The position numbers and the translations under genes are program-made. Under the pieces are notes generated by a model. The model ran no database searches and was not told where the DNA came from. It was given only the letters and a program-made list of their open reading frames with translations. From Eriocheir sinensis (lineage: Eukaryota > Arthropoda > Malacostraca > Decapoda > Varunidae), in contig NW_026111611.1 in the NCBI RefSeq assembly GCF_024679095.1, positions 122,001 through 186,000 on the forward strand: a stretch of DNA of 64,000 nt, given 5' to 3'. This document shows, in pieces, positions 25,884 through 38,500 of the stretch (position 1 is its first letter; every line of letters starts with the position of its first letter).

Positions 25884-27790
25884 TGCCACTTCATCTCCGT
25901 CCACACCTCTCCTCCCTGCCATCTCTCTCATTATGTTTCTTTCCACTGTTTGCAGCGGCAGCCCTGTGTCCTCCTTATCTGGTCTCGCCATCTTTTGGGG
26001 GTCTTCCCCTCGGTTTCAGTTGCTGAACTCATCATGGTATGCCACTGCCACATATTCGTTCCAGGGCTTTTCACTACGTGTTCGAACCAGCTATTTATTT
26101 TCTTCTTAATCGCCTCGGTGATAGTGGACTCCACTCCCAACTCCCTCCTCACTCTCTCATTCGTCATTCTGTCCCTCAAGGTTACTCCTCTTATAACTCT
26201 CAAGCACCTCATCTCGAATACCTCCAGCATTCTAGCCTCTGCTGCCCTTAGTGTCCAGGTCTCTGATACATAAATAGCTATTGGTAGTATTAGAGGCGGA
26301 CCTTAAGAATGTCTTGACAGGTCCCTCCTGCTCCAAACAGTATTTTCAATCTGCCAAAGAGGATGCGACCAATCCTACCCTTATCTTTATATCGTGCTCC
26401 GTACCCGGCACCACACTCCCCAAATATACAAAAATGTCGTCGTGCTCGATATCTTCTCCATCTATTTCAATTATCCCATCTTCAGGCGATATTATCTTAC
26501 ATTTGTTAGCATTTACTTTCATTTCCCATTTATACAAGCCTCCTCCAGCTCTGCCTTCGTATCCCGCAATTTATCAAATTCTGCGGCTAGTAGGGTTGTG
26601 TCATCTGCATATCGAATGTCGACTGACATGGTATCCACTAAGTTCAATCATTCATCCAGACTTCTCAACTCCCTCATGACAAACTCCAGGTACACGTTAA
26701 ACAGGGAAGGTGACATATAGCATCCCTGTCTCCTCCACCCCTACATCGAACCACTCTGTCATGTTTCCATCCACCGTCACTGCACACTGCGTCTGATCAA
26801 GCACTCTCTTATGATGTTTATTATTTTTTGTGTCTATTTGAACCTCTCCCAACATTTTCCATGGTGCCTCTCTCCAGACCGTATCGAATGCCGCTTTAAA
26901 GTCCACAAAATTGATGAGTAACGGGACACTGTGCTCCCTGGCCTTCTCTATTAACTGTCTCATAACGAAGATGGCATCCACCGTTCACCTGCCAGGCCTG
27001 AAACCAAATTGACTCCGGCTCATAAAGAGTTCCAGTTTGGGTTTCATCCTTTGCAGCATTATACTTCAAAGCACCTTCCCTGGAATTGATAGTAGCCATA
27101 TCGCTTTGTAGTTGCCCGGTTCTAGTTTGCTCCCTTTCTTGTGCATTGGGGACACTAACATCTTAGCCCAGTCTCTCGGTGCTCTCTCTTCAGCCCACAT
27201 CCTATTGAAGATCCTCCTCAGCATGTCCACCATCGACGCTCCCCCCTCTCGCAGTACCTCAGCCGTTATTACTTCTACACCAGGTGATCTTCTGACCTTC
27301 ATTCTTTTGATGGCACTCAGCACTTCCTCTCTTCTTATGTGCCCCTCTTGGTCATCTTTTATTGGATTTACCTCTATGTCTTCTAATGCACCTTCCTCAT
27401 GTGGGAACCATGTGTTTAGATGCCTCTCAAAGTGGTCTTTCCATCGCATCTTCTTTCTTTGTTAATATTTTTCCATCTGTATCCCTCACAGTATTCATCC
27501 TCTTCATTGGCTTACCCTCCAGGTCTCTTACGGTCTAAAATAGTTTATGGCTATTATTCTATCTGAAATTAGTCTCCATTTCGATTACTTTATTCTCTAG
27601 CGCCTGCTTCTTGCGTCGGTTTGCTGCTGCCTTAACCCTCCTGTTCAATGTTCTGGAGTTATCTCGCTCATCCGCATCCTGTCTGTTGTTGATCATCCTT
27701 ATTCTTGCTTCTCTCCTCATCGCGCATAGCTCCTCCTCCTCAGCTGTCATCCCCTCTACTTGTTGACCTCTCCTCACTCCCACCACTGCT
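25884..27790 (-). mobile_element. RTE-like LINE, second family, broken RT
   Basis: Minus-strand order: basic coiled linker (RMINNRQDADERD, VKAAANRRKKQALE), MRWKDHFERHLN, VLSAIKRMKVRRSPGVE, MWAEERAPRDWAKMLVSP, KKGSKLEPGNYK, VDFKAAFDTVWREAPWKML, QCAVTVDGNMTEWF, NANKCKII, FVYLGSVV, and the tail [15 protein letters not shown] with NERVRRELG. Frameshifts occur near 27060, 26930, 26700, 26540 and 26350. The active-site FADD block is degraded beyond recognition. The endonuclease is absent, so the copy is 5' truncated at the (AT)n array. Confidence 0.82.
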
Positions 27791-27903
27791 TCCGTAACCT
27801 TATTCGTTCCTTCCTTAAACTTTGTATATTCCTTCTATTAGTATTCTTCGTTCATGTCCCTCTCCATACGGGCGTGAAATCTGTCTCCGCTCTGCATCTA
27901 AAA

Positions 27904-28025
<122 letters not shown>

Positions 28026-28384
28026 AGGGTGTGTCATAGGGTGGCGAAAAAAAATTAGAGTTTGAAAAATCGGCCCATGGACTAAATGATGTAGTTTTAT
28101 GAGCCAAATCATGTGATATCTTCAAATTTGAAAACTTTTAAGTTTTGCTAGGTAACTTTAACTTGAAATTTTATGAAAATTCAGTATTCACCCTCCTACC
28201 AACACCACTAAATAGCTTATTTAAAGTAAAGTAAATGCATCAGATTAATTTATTAGGATGAAAATGGATCCAGAATAGTGAAACGAATGATCGTGATACA
28301 TTTAATAATTTTAATATTACTTTAGAAAACAAAATCATCAAATACAATAACAGGTTTTACCACTACGACCCTATGTTGCTGCAC

Positions 28385-29661
28385 ACCATAGAAAACATGT
28401 CTTTCTTGCTTATGTTCCTACTCATCACCTCCCTGCTGACCACCTGAGCTCAGATGTAGCCTTCTCTCCTCTCCTGGGTGTACACGTCACTGCTGGCCTC
28501 GCTCACTTGCTGTACACAATGCTCTATACTCTGGGTGTGTTAGGGCCAGGCAGGGACATACATGGGGTTGTCCAGGAAAGCTCTGACTTGAACATTGGTG
28601 AGGCTGCAGGTAAGAGGAGGCTCACTGCCAGCCTGGATGTTATCCAGATCTATGAGATCAGTGAGGGTCTTGGCATCTAGATTGATTTTAGGAGTCTACC
28701 TGACCCTGAAGGAATGGTCACCAACTGATTCGTCATGCCCAGATCCTTTCATAAGTCTCATATCCAAGATCTTGACTGCCACTCTTCTCTCCTCCTCATC
28801 CTTACTGCAGAGCATTGTCTGCAAAACTGCCTCGGGATGAGCATACCAGGAAGACCTCCTCACAGTCTGCTCCACAATCTGAACAACCTTCCTTGGCTGA
28901 CTCCTCGGGAGTTCAAGATGGAAGAGAACATGTCTCGGACCTTCGGAGAACGATGACTTGACCTTGGTGTTGAACCAGTTTGGTAAGTAGACACCCACGA
29001 TGAACTGGGCAATAAGTTTCAGGTTGTGAAGCTGGTTCCCCTTCAGTTTATGATGAGCGACCCAAATTCTGCAGAACCTGAGAGCCGTTGTGAGCCACCT
29101 AGAAGGTAAGACTGGACCTATCTGCAGGTAAGCAAGTCTATCAGGCATGACCCCAGTCATGATGGCACTACCAATCATGTAACCATAGTACTGGTCACTA
29201 CTCAGGTCGTCAATCACAGTATGTGCAAGCTCAACGAGTGGAGGGCCAACTGTGATTCTTTCAAAGCTCGGATTTATTTCTAACTCAGTGACAGAGTCCA
29301 GCATCTTGCCAAGAGGACCAGACCATCTGTTGTTTGAAAGAGTCTTGCCATCCAGCTCCTGGATCAGATGTCTGAGTGGCAACTCATTGGTGTGGAGGTC
29401 ACAAACAATCCAGACCAGCTTCCTCCCAATCTTCCGCTCTATCCACTGCATGACCCCCCCTTGCCACCCTGTGTTCGTGTTGGTGCTGTCCCCTCCAATG
29501 GCCTGCAGGGTCTGGTCTACGTTCCTCTCTCTGAGCCAGTTCACAATGTTATCTGCCATTATCTCAGCTGGTTTCTTGATGTCATCTTTCTTTGGAGTGA
29601 AATGCCACAAATAATTCCCATCTGGCTCACTGCAGCAGGTGTAGTGTTCCTCCTTCACCAT
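28385..29661 (-). pseudogene. Unassigned transposon-derived protein, common type in arthropods
   Basis: An uninterrupted 321-codon frame (28696-29661) with GGDSTNTNTGW, WIVCDLHTNELPLRHLI, RWSGPLGKML, LQIGPVLPSRWLTTALR, AQFIVGVYLPNWF and WYAHPEAVLQTML. After a frameshift near 28700 the reading continues with KINLDAKTLTDLID, then HTQSIEHCVQQVSEAS and SREVMSRN, broken by two stops. From memory, proteins with these blocks are abundant in arthropod genomes. The Asp-rich DST block followed by CDLHTNE recalls the RNase H-like core of hAT-type transposases, but that is inference. I cannot assign a superfamily and see no terminal repeats. The N-terminus is cut off where a CR1 3' end begins near 29685. 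Confidence 0.65.
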
Positions 29662-29684
29662 AATTACAAAGAATTACGTAGAAA

Positions 29685-32222
29685 ATGAGACCACACAGAC
29701 CTCATGGTCCAGACTAGTTGGTCTGTCCTTAAACCTAAGTGATTCTACATTAATCAGGTGGGTCCAAAACGTTGCTTTTCTACTCTAGTTAATATTAAGT
29801 TCAAGGAAGTGACGGTCGAGCTTGTTTTTAAAGGAGTCAATCGTGTTACACTGGACCACTGACGGTGGGAGCTTATTCCATTCTCGCACTACAACGTTGG
29901 AGAAGAAAAATTTGGTGCAGTCTGAATTTACTTGTCTACATTTGAGTTTTGATGCCATTGTTGCTCGTTCGCAAAATGCCATCGATCATAAACAATTTCG
30001 TTCTGTCTACATTCGTGAAACCATTAAGTATTTTAAAACATTCGATCAGTTTTCCTCGGAGGCGACGTTTCTCAAGAGAGAACATGTTAAGGGTGGAAAG
30101 TCTTTCTTCGTAGGATTTGTTGCGCAAGGAAGATATCATTTTTGTTGCCCGACGCTGAACACCTAATTTAACAACGTCCTTTGCATGGTGAGGAGACCAA
30201 AACTGTATCGCATATTCCAAATGGGGTCTGACTAAACTATTGTAGAGCGGAAGTATTACATCTTTATTCTTGAATAAAAAGTTTCTTTTAATGAAGCCCA
30301 ACATTCTGTTCGCTTTATTTGCAGCATCGATGCATTGGTGTGAGAATTTGAGGTTTGACGCAATTTTGACCCCCAGGTCCTTAATGCATTGAACGCTCGT
30401 GAGTTTAACGCCCCGCATTTCGTAATCGAACTTCTTATTTCTTGTTCCAACTTGAAGGACCTGGCACTTGTCTACGTTAAAGGGCATCTCCCATCTATTC
30501 GACCAAGCTGAAATTTTGTGCAAATCCTCTTGGAGGCTTTGCCTGTCTTCGTCAGTGAGAACCGAGTTACCAATCTTTGTGTCGTTTGCAAATTTACTAA
30601 TGCGATTATTGGGTCCAACATCCACATTGTTGATACACCGAGCCATGAGGGACGCCACTTGTGACCGGCGCCCACTCTGAGTTAAATCAGTCAATCACCA
30701 CTCTTTGTTGTCTGTTGCTCAACCAATTCGCTCAACCAATTGCTCTACCAGTTGCTCAACCAATTCGATTTACTTGACCGTCAATACCTATTTGCTTTAA
30801 TTTATAAAGTAATTTATGATGTGGGACTTTATCAAATGCTCTCTGGAAATCAAGATAGACTACGTCCAATGATTTGGTTACGTCATAAACTGAGAATGGG
30901 TCGTTATAAAAGGTCAATAGGTTTGATAGGCAGGATCTTTTGTTACGGAAGCCATATTGTGAATCCCCAATTAATGAGTGGCTTTCGAGGTAACTCACAA
31001 TTTTGTCTCTAATTATGCTCTCAAGTAGCTTACCTACAATTGAAGTTAGACTAATGGGTCGGTAGTTACCTGGTATTTTTTGGTCTCCTTTCTTAAAAAT
31101 CGGTGTCACGTTAGCCTTTTTCCGATCCGAAGGGACGATGCCTTGTCGCAAGGACATATTGAATACGGTTGTGAGGGAGGAGAGTATTTCGCTCCTTGTT
31201 TCTTTAAGCAGTATAGGATATACTTTGTCGGGTCCGGGACTTATATTTGTTTTAAGTGAATGGAGAGCTTTAAGAATTTCATCGGTTGTTATTTCAAAAT
31301 TAGGCAATGCATGCTCGAGATTTATATTAGTACTGGTGTTGCTGGTAGTGGGAGGAAGATTGTTTGTAGTAAACACTGAGGAAAAATAATTGTTTAAGAG
31401 GTTTGCAATGTGTTGGCTGTCAGTCACTAGTGAACCGTCGCTGTTTGTTAAAGGTCAAATTCCACTTCTGATCGCCTTTCTGTTGTTTATGTAATTGAAG
31501 AAAGATTTCGGATTATTCTTACAGTTGGCTGCAATATTTTCTTCATATCTACGCTTTGCCTGACATACTAATCTTTTTACTCGTCGCCTGGCATCATTAT
31601 AAAGTCTAATGTTTTCGGGCGTGCTTTGTTCTTTCTTTAACCTGTAAAATAATTTTCTCTCCTTGACTGAGTGTTTAATTTCGCTATTAAACCAAGATGG
31701 GCTTATATTAGTGTTAATTCGCTTCTCGCACAAGGGGACGAATGTGTTCTGCTGAGTGAGTAAGTGATTTTTAAAGCTTAGCCAGGCTTCCTCTACATTG
31801 TCCTCATCTGATAGTTATATTTCTGTTAGTTTTGTCAGATTTCTACGAAGTTAGCTCTTTTGAAATTGGGCACCTTTACTTTATTTTCAGTCACTGATGA
31901 TTGAGCTCTAATGTCAACGCGCACTAATTTATGATCGCAAGAACCGAGGTGTTCTCCTACCGTGACATTACTGACTAGGTTATCTTGGGTCGTTATAACA
32001 AGGTCGAGTATATTATTTTGTCGAGTTGGTTCAGAAACCATTTGGCTTAGATAATTTTCTTCCAGAAATTCGATCATTCTATGTGACTCGCCTTCTGTAA
32101 CTGACAGTGTCGCCACGTCGATATGGGGGAGGTTAAAGTATCTTAATATCAGTGAGTCGCCTTAAAACGCTGTACATTTCAAGGTCGTCATCTAGTGTCT
32201 GCCCGGGAGGCCTGTAGGTGAT
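29685..32222 (-). mobile_element. CR1-type LINE copy with internal deletion in RT
   Basis: Minus-strand order: endonuclease C-terminal half (YRPPGQ, NNILDLVITTQDN, CDHKLVRVDI), linker (SPSWFNSEIKHSVKER), RT N-half (NISPGPDKVYPIL, KKANVTPIFKKGD, GNYRPISLTS, YGFRNKRSCLSNLLTF, YLDFQRAFDKVPHHKL), then a gap, then ISKFANDTKIG, VDKCQVLQVG, LVRPHLEYAIQFWSP and REWNKLPPSVVQ. The PQGSVLGP block is missing; a short minisatellite stands in its place (30705-30765). The active-site FADD is FAND here. The 3' end contains CCACACAGACCTCATGGTCC. The 5' end is truncated near 32222. Confidence 0.88.
30705..30765. repeat. Short minisatellite, unit GCTCAACCAATT
   Basis: Four imperfect units built on GCTCAACCAATT(C/G) within the deleted part of the CR1 reverse transcriptase. 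Confidence 0.8.
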
Positions 32223-32227
32223 ATATA

Positions 32228-33873
32228 GTTAGGTTGGCTGTTGGCTCTCGCCGAGTGTGGACGTGCCTTCCCTCTCTCTTTCCTCCCTCCCTCACCCATC
32301 CCATCATAAAGCTAAGTGAATACACACACATAACACTGTTTTATCTACACATTGTTTTAACTTGTTTTAGGTTTTAATATTCTTTATCTAGGTTTATCCT
32401 TTATTTTACGTTATTTTTATTTTCCTTAAATTGTGATGCAACTTCTTTAAACTGCCGGACGAGGCTGTTCCAGCTCACGAAGCGGCCCAGTAACACTAGG
32501 TGGCTGACAACACAACAACACTGTACATGCTCACGGAAGGTAAAACAAGAAAAACGTAATACTAGCATACACAGTGCCTTCCTTATCACCACGGTTACAC
32601 TCATAGCACTTATACTACATGCGTTACACATTCGAGGACACAAACAACACACCCACGACAACCACAAACAAGCACTCACACACAACAGTCTTTTTCGCTC
32701 ACCTTGGTTCAGTAATTCGAACGGCACACAAACAACGATACAAAAGGACACAAACGACACACCATCCTTCTCTTGCTGCTTCTATGTGGAGACACGGGCG
32801 CTATGGTCAACCCTGGCCCTTCTTGCCCTAAGTATCCTTGCCAACTTTGTAGCAAGGCGGTGAGGTGGGGGCAGAGGGCCAACCAGTGTGATTCGTGTCA
32901 TGATAGATCCGAGCATGCTGGCTGGTACAACGTTAGCTGTATCGGGTCTTTTCACGTCGACTTACGCTGGATTGGTTGACAATAGCGTCTCGTGGATCTG
33001 CTTTAGATGCGGCGTACCTAATTTATCATCCTCATTCTTCTCAGCTGATCCTATTCTACTGCTCAATTCTTTCGACACGCCATATCAACATAACACAGAC
33101 AACCCTGGCACACAACACCTCTTCTTGAACCCCAAACACTCAACACCTCTCACCTCTCACAACCCGGCTCCATTTTTCACAATGTAGTGACACGACCAGA
33201 CAAATGCCAACAGAACCCTGGGGTTCCTGAGGAGGAATTTACATAACTGCACACCTGACATTAAACACATAGCTTATGACTCACTTGTGAGACCAACACT
33301 GGAATACTGCTCCACGGTGTGGGATCCTTACACACACAGAAACATTGATAGGTTAGAACAAAGCAACACCAAGGCAGCTAGGCTCATTACAAACAATTAC
33401 ACTCGAACGCCTGGAATCACAACACGGATCAAACAACAGATAAACATGGACCCTCTTCACATACGCAGACAAGCACACAGACTTACACTTATGTACAAGA
33501 TCACAAACACTCATTTTGACATTGACCCACAAACATACCTACACAAGGCAAACGTACTCGTAACACACACATCCATAAATACCAAACATATAACACACAC
33601 ACTGACGCATACAAGCACTCATACTTTCCCCGCACCATACGTGACTGGAACAGCCTCCCTCAACAGATTTTAGACTGCGGTACAATAGACTCATTCAAAA
33701 AACAAATACATACTCACTTGTCACCACAACACACCAACACTAACAATTACACTTGATTCACTTCCCTCCCCTGCACACCCGGCTCCCCCGTCCCCCAAAC
33801 AGCCAACAAATATGCGTGTTATGCACCATACAGGTGCCCTGCGCATTATTATCCAGATCTAGATCCAGATTTA
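32228..33873 (+). mobile_element. LINE with PHD-type ORF1, most of ORF2 deleted
   Basis: After a 5' untranslated part (to about 32770) the plus strand encodes LLLCGD..VNPGP, then a cysteine-rich finger (YPCQLCSKAVRWGQRANQCD, WYNVSCIG, SWICFRCGVPNLSSS), a PHD-like zinc finger known from ORF1 of CR1/L2-type LINEs. One frameshift lies near 32900-32985. At about 33186 the sequence jumps to the RT C-terminus (TLGFLRRNLH, DSLVRPTLEYCSTVW, RRQAHRLTLMYKIT). Endonuclease and RT core are gone. The 3' end reads TGCGCATTATTATCCAG and ends in an AGATCTAGATCCAGAT tail. Confidence 0.82.
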
Positions 33874-34162
33874 AATTGACTTTTGCAATGTTTACTCGCA
33901 CGTACAAATGTTCAACGTTACTGTCTCTTGGTGTTTTATCAGTGGGTTGCAAATAGCTTTTGAGAAAATGGGCGACGCCACCGCCTCTACAGTTTACGAT
34001 CTTTGTTGAAGAGTTTGTAGCCATCTATGTTGTATTCGGAGCTTAAATCAATATTTGTGGTGTTCATAAATGTTTCGGTTATACCAATTATGTCAAAATT
34101 TTATGTTAGAGCAAGACATCTCAGTTCATCAAATTTGTTTCTTATGCTACGCGCATTGAAAG
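33874..34162 (-). mobile_element. CR1 copy, ORF2 N-terminus (endonuclease start), left piece
   Basis: Minus-strand reading gives FNARSIRNKFDELRCLAL and TETFMNTTNIDL, the start of a CR1 endonuclease. It is separated from its own ORF1 end (35161-35545) by a PIF-Harbinger insertion. Stops are present. Confidence 0.75.
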
Positions 34163-34165
34163 TAA

Positions 34166-35157
34166 GGCTAGATTCACACGAGCCACTTTTAGTGGTCAGT
34201 GGCCGCCAAAAAAAGTGGCGACCATAAAAAATGGTCGCCACGAAAAGTGGCGGGTAGGCGCACCATGCACACGAGCCACTGGGTGGCAGCCACTAAAGGT
34301 CAATACGTGGCGTTATGGATCTCGTAGAGGCAGCAGCTGTCTGTGCTCTCTTGGCAAAAAGCGCTGAAGAATGTACTGCCATGGGTTCACCCCATATATA
34401 CTTAGCAACAGACTACTGCGTGTAACATTCCACAGATTATTTACAGAGCTAAAAGAACACGATAATTTTTTTACTACTTCAGGCGGTCACAGGATAGGTT
34501 TAATCATCTTATGACAATAATTGGTCCACGTATAACACGGCAGGACATCAACATGAGGAAGTATGTGCCAATAGTAGAGAGACTTGCGGCAATTTTAATA
34601 TAAGACTGAACATGAAGAATATTAAGTCCCATTCGATGTAATTTATTGACGTAATTCAGCAGTCTTTGCGGTTACATAACATTTTCCCCTTTCTACTTCC
34701 GTATAAATAAAACTACCACATTCAGTAATAAATCCATACCAGAATCAATTAATATGCAAAACTGTGAAACGAAATGAAACATTAGCTCTGAAAGCATAAA
34801 AGAGCTTATCCATTATATCCTGAACACAAGTTATGCGTGAAGGTCATACTTATACATAATTATGACAGTTAAAATTCAGGTGTTCAAGTGTCAAGACAGA
34901 GGGAAAGCGGCGGGTGGTAGGGTGGTGGCCACCGATAGTGGCTCGTGTGCACGCCCCCTTTGAAACAACGGTATCTATACCCGGCCACAGTGGCGTGGTC
35001 GGAAAATGGCTCCGCCCGTCACAACTCGCCAATGTTTTGTGGTGACCACACAAAAGTGGCCCGTATGCATGCACCCATAGAGATGTGTGTGTTCTATTTT
35101 GACCATTATTTTGTGGCGGCCACTGACCACTAAAAAGTGGCTCGTGTGAATCCAGCC
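34166..35157 (+). mobile_element. PIF-Harbinger deletion derivative with TAA target duplication
   Basis: The left end GGCTAGATTCACACGAGCC and the reverse complement of the right end (GGCTGGATTCACACGAGCC) agree, and the repeat continues through ACTTTTTAGTGGTCAGTGGCCGCC. TAA flanks both sides (34163-34165, 35158-35160), the 3-bp TWA-type duplication of PIF/Harbinger. A plus-strand coding relic (34315-34605) keeps FTELKEHDNFF, RFNHLMTIIGPR and NMRKY.PIVERLAA, the N-terminal part of a Harbinger transposase; the catalytic part is gone. Extra copies of the AGTGGC and CTCGTGTG motif lie inside the right end. Confidence 0.9.
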
Positions 35158-35160
35158 TAA

Positions 35161-35545
35161 GGATTTTTAAGTTATCTAGAGGCTTGGTAATAGAGGTGGT
35201 GGTACTTGCGGGATCACGGTTACGGGTTTGTTGCGATGCACGGCGTCTATTTACACGTGGCTGAGAGTCGTTTTTTGATCGGGTGTCACGTACTGCGTCG
35301 TTGAGGAGCCTTCCGAATCTGGCTGCCCCGATGGGAGACAGGTGTATTCCGTCCCAGTGGAAGAGCTCACTTTGTCCGTAGAAATTGTCCCAGGCGTTGA
35401 AAAACTCCACGTTAAGCTCTCTGCAAAGAGTCTGTAAGCAACCCCGTCGTGAAGGATTCTCTCAACCAAACAGTCCTCCACAGCGAGGGCCCAGTGGTTA
35501 TAACCCGGGTCGGCCAGCAACAACACCCTCACCAACACCCGGTGA
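35161..35545 (-). mobile_element. CR1 copy, ORF1 C-terminus (esterase), right piece
   Basis: Minus-strand reading: LLLADPGYNHWALAVED, FFNAWDNFYGQ, then FHWDGIHLSPIGAARFGRLL, which holds the Asp-His block of the SGNH esterase domain of CR1 ORF1. The TE at 34166 sits between this end of ORF1 and the start of ORF2. One frameshift near 35410. It directly abuts the Polinton polymerase gene; which inserted into which is unclear. Confidence 0.8.
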
Positions 35546-35549
35546 AATA

Positions 35550-38500
35550 AGTCAACATTTCAACGGGGCTTTAACAACGATCGACGTGCCTATCCCACCA
35601 GCAGACAACGGAGACATTGCATTGTATTTCAACAACAACACTGACCGTCTTCGCGAGGCAGTAGAGTCTGTATTCCAAGGCTGTCAGCAGGTTAGACCTC
35701 CTTCTTGTAAAGTGTACGTTGACATGCATCTGCGTTTAGTTAGAGAAGACCCGACGACGGAGTTCAATATAGAGATATGTATATGAGAAGTCATATGCAG
35801 GTAATTAGCTATGATGATATAGATTCATATGTACGTGAACTATCCGAATATTTTGTTAATCGGTTTGAACATGACATGTCAGACGAAGAGGGCAGTGGAT
35901 TTACGTTAGATGAAATAGTTAGCGTAAAATTTTCCTTCTCTCTTATAATGCTGCACAATAGTACTGGAGAGTATGTACCTTATCCTAAGGGTGTTCCAAG
36001 GAAAACAAAAGTTTTCAACCCTTCAGGACCCACGGACTGTGTTTTCCAAGTTCTAACAGCTTATCGCTATCTAAAGTCAAGAAATGTAGTTCCATCAGGC
36101 AGACAATGGGTGAATGCTTGCTTGGCCTCTATTAATAAAGGTAACATTCCAATCACGGTATCATGGGAAGACCTCGGTCGGCTTGAAAGATTAAACAACA
36201 TTAGTATTCGTGTTTACTGTCTAGACAACGTTGAAGACAAAAAAGGCGAACTAACTCTAGTCAGAAAGGGGCTCAAAGATCAATAAGTTGTTCATTGTCT
36301 GTTGTTGGGGAACAGACACCTAGCTCTTATCCAAGACTTTGACGCATACATGCACCTGTTTACCTGCCAACGTCGCGGGAAAAAAATGTTTTGCGATATC
36401 TGCCTGTGCGCCTGCGAGAACAAGACAACGCTTGCTGAACATGTGCTAATTTGCCCAACGATGATCACAAGACTAAGATTCCCACCCGCGGGCTTTACTG
36501 TGAAATTTATTAATCATGCTAAGGCATATGAGCCATCTTATTTAGCATTCTATGACTTTGAGAGTATTCTCGTACAGCCTTCTTCGAATGTGTCTGGATG
36601 TGTAAAAAGACATCACTTTGCCATAGCGTATGCTTACATTATGGTGAATAGAAACGGAGAAACAGTACAAAGCGGATCCTATTGTGGAAGTAATGCTGTA
36701 AACCATTTTATTCATACAATGCAGCGTGCCTGGAAGAAGTTAAAATTTTCTAAAGGCTACAATAAAATGAACATGACCGATGAAGATACGACACGTCACA
36801 ATGAGCAAACTCACTGTCTTCTCTGTTAACAGGTTTTTTTAAAAGGTAAAGGAGTAAAACATCAAGACCATGAAAAATCAGGAAACAATTACATTGAAGC
36901 TTATTGTAATATATGCAACCTCCAAATGAAAAATCACAAATTGCAGCTCACTCTCATTGCACATAATGCTAATTACGACATGACGTTAATCCTGCGTGAA
37001 TTAACGATACCTGACTTGAAAATCAAACTAAGACCAAAACGTTCAGTTCACAAATACCATGAAGTCATCATAAATGATTTGAGATTTATTGACTCGTATG
37101 TCTTTTTGTCTGGTCCAATCGCGGCTTTAGCGAACCAATTCATCAGAAATGGGAACGAACCCATATGCACACAACAGATGTTGAAAGATGTGCCAGCACC
37201 TGCGTTACCATTATTGATCAAGGGAAAGCAGGTGCTTTGTTATGACTATATGGATTCGATGGAACGACTTTCTGAGACACGTCTTCCATCCCGCGAAGAT
37301 TTTTTTAATTCGCTTCAAGAAGCAGAACTTTCCGAAAGTGATTATAAACATGCTCAGAATGTTTGGAAAATAGCTGGGTGTCAGAGCCTGATGGACTATT
37401 TGTTGCTTTATGTAAAAGTGGATGTTGGCCTTCTATGTGATGTCTTCCTAGAGTGGAGAGGTATTTTGAAAACCCAGTGGAGGTTGGATATTGTAAATTA
37501 TGTTAGCCTGCCAGGATTTGCCTATGACTCTTTTCTGCTAAAAACACAGCAGGAATTAGAGATGCTTAGTAGCCCACACATATATCATTGCATTCAAATA
37601 AATGTGCGTGGGGGCTACACAAGTGTTAATGCGTCGTTTTGTACGCACCAATAACATCTACACGAACCCTCACTTTAATCCAAAACATGATAGAAGCACT
37701 TTCCTTTCATATCTTGACTTCAACAGTCTTTATCCCACTGTAATGCAAGAGAAGTTGCCATGTGGGGATATGGGAAAACTAGAGGAGACAGAAATGCAGT
37801 CGTTTTTGAGCGGGGGCTTGGTCAATCAAGCAACCGATGGCGATTTTGGATATTTCATTCAGTGCGATACTGAGGCTGTCTCACGTGAAGTCGTTGAGAA
37901 AACGGATGACCTCCCACTGATCATCAGAAGACACAATATCACCAACAGAGATATATGGTCAGTCACACGCGAATGGTATGAAGAAAACCATCCAGCACCG
38001 TGTAAGAATATAAAACTGATTGGAACACATGCTGCTCAGGAGAAAATGCTGTTTGCTCTGCCCCTCCTTAAACTACTTATTCAACTAGGCCGGGTTGTTA
38101 AAAAAAAAAGTGCATGCTATTTATACGTTTAAGCAAAAGCACTTTCTTGCGGACTTCATTCAGGATAACATAGAAGCTCGCAAAAGTGCTACTTGCCCTA
38201 TCAAGAAAAATGCAATCAAGTGTATTTCAAACAGCATTTTTGGTCGATTCCTGATGAACGCGGCCAAATATAGTGAGGACATAGATATTGTCACCAACCG
38301 CGAAAAGTTTTTGCAACTGGCCCGAAGTCCTTACTTTAAATGCGTTGTACCTCTCAGTGATGGCCATGTAGTTGTAACTCGCTATAGGAAATATTCACGG
38401 GTGAATCGTCCAAGTTACATTGGCTATTACATCCTAGAGCTGTCCAAGCTGCGACTATATGATTTGTATTACAATGTGTTGAAGGCTCATTACGGAGATC

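Noticed and set aside
34850..35410. 186-codon minus-strand frame
   Set aside because: A CR1 ORF1 end read through into the Harbinger element; not one protein.
35385..35545. Polymerase start at 35385
   Set aside because: This part reads as a CR1 ORF1 end on the minus strand; the polymerase-like sequence begins near 35550.
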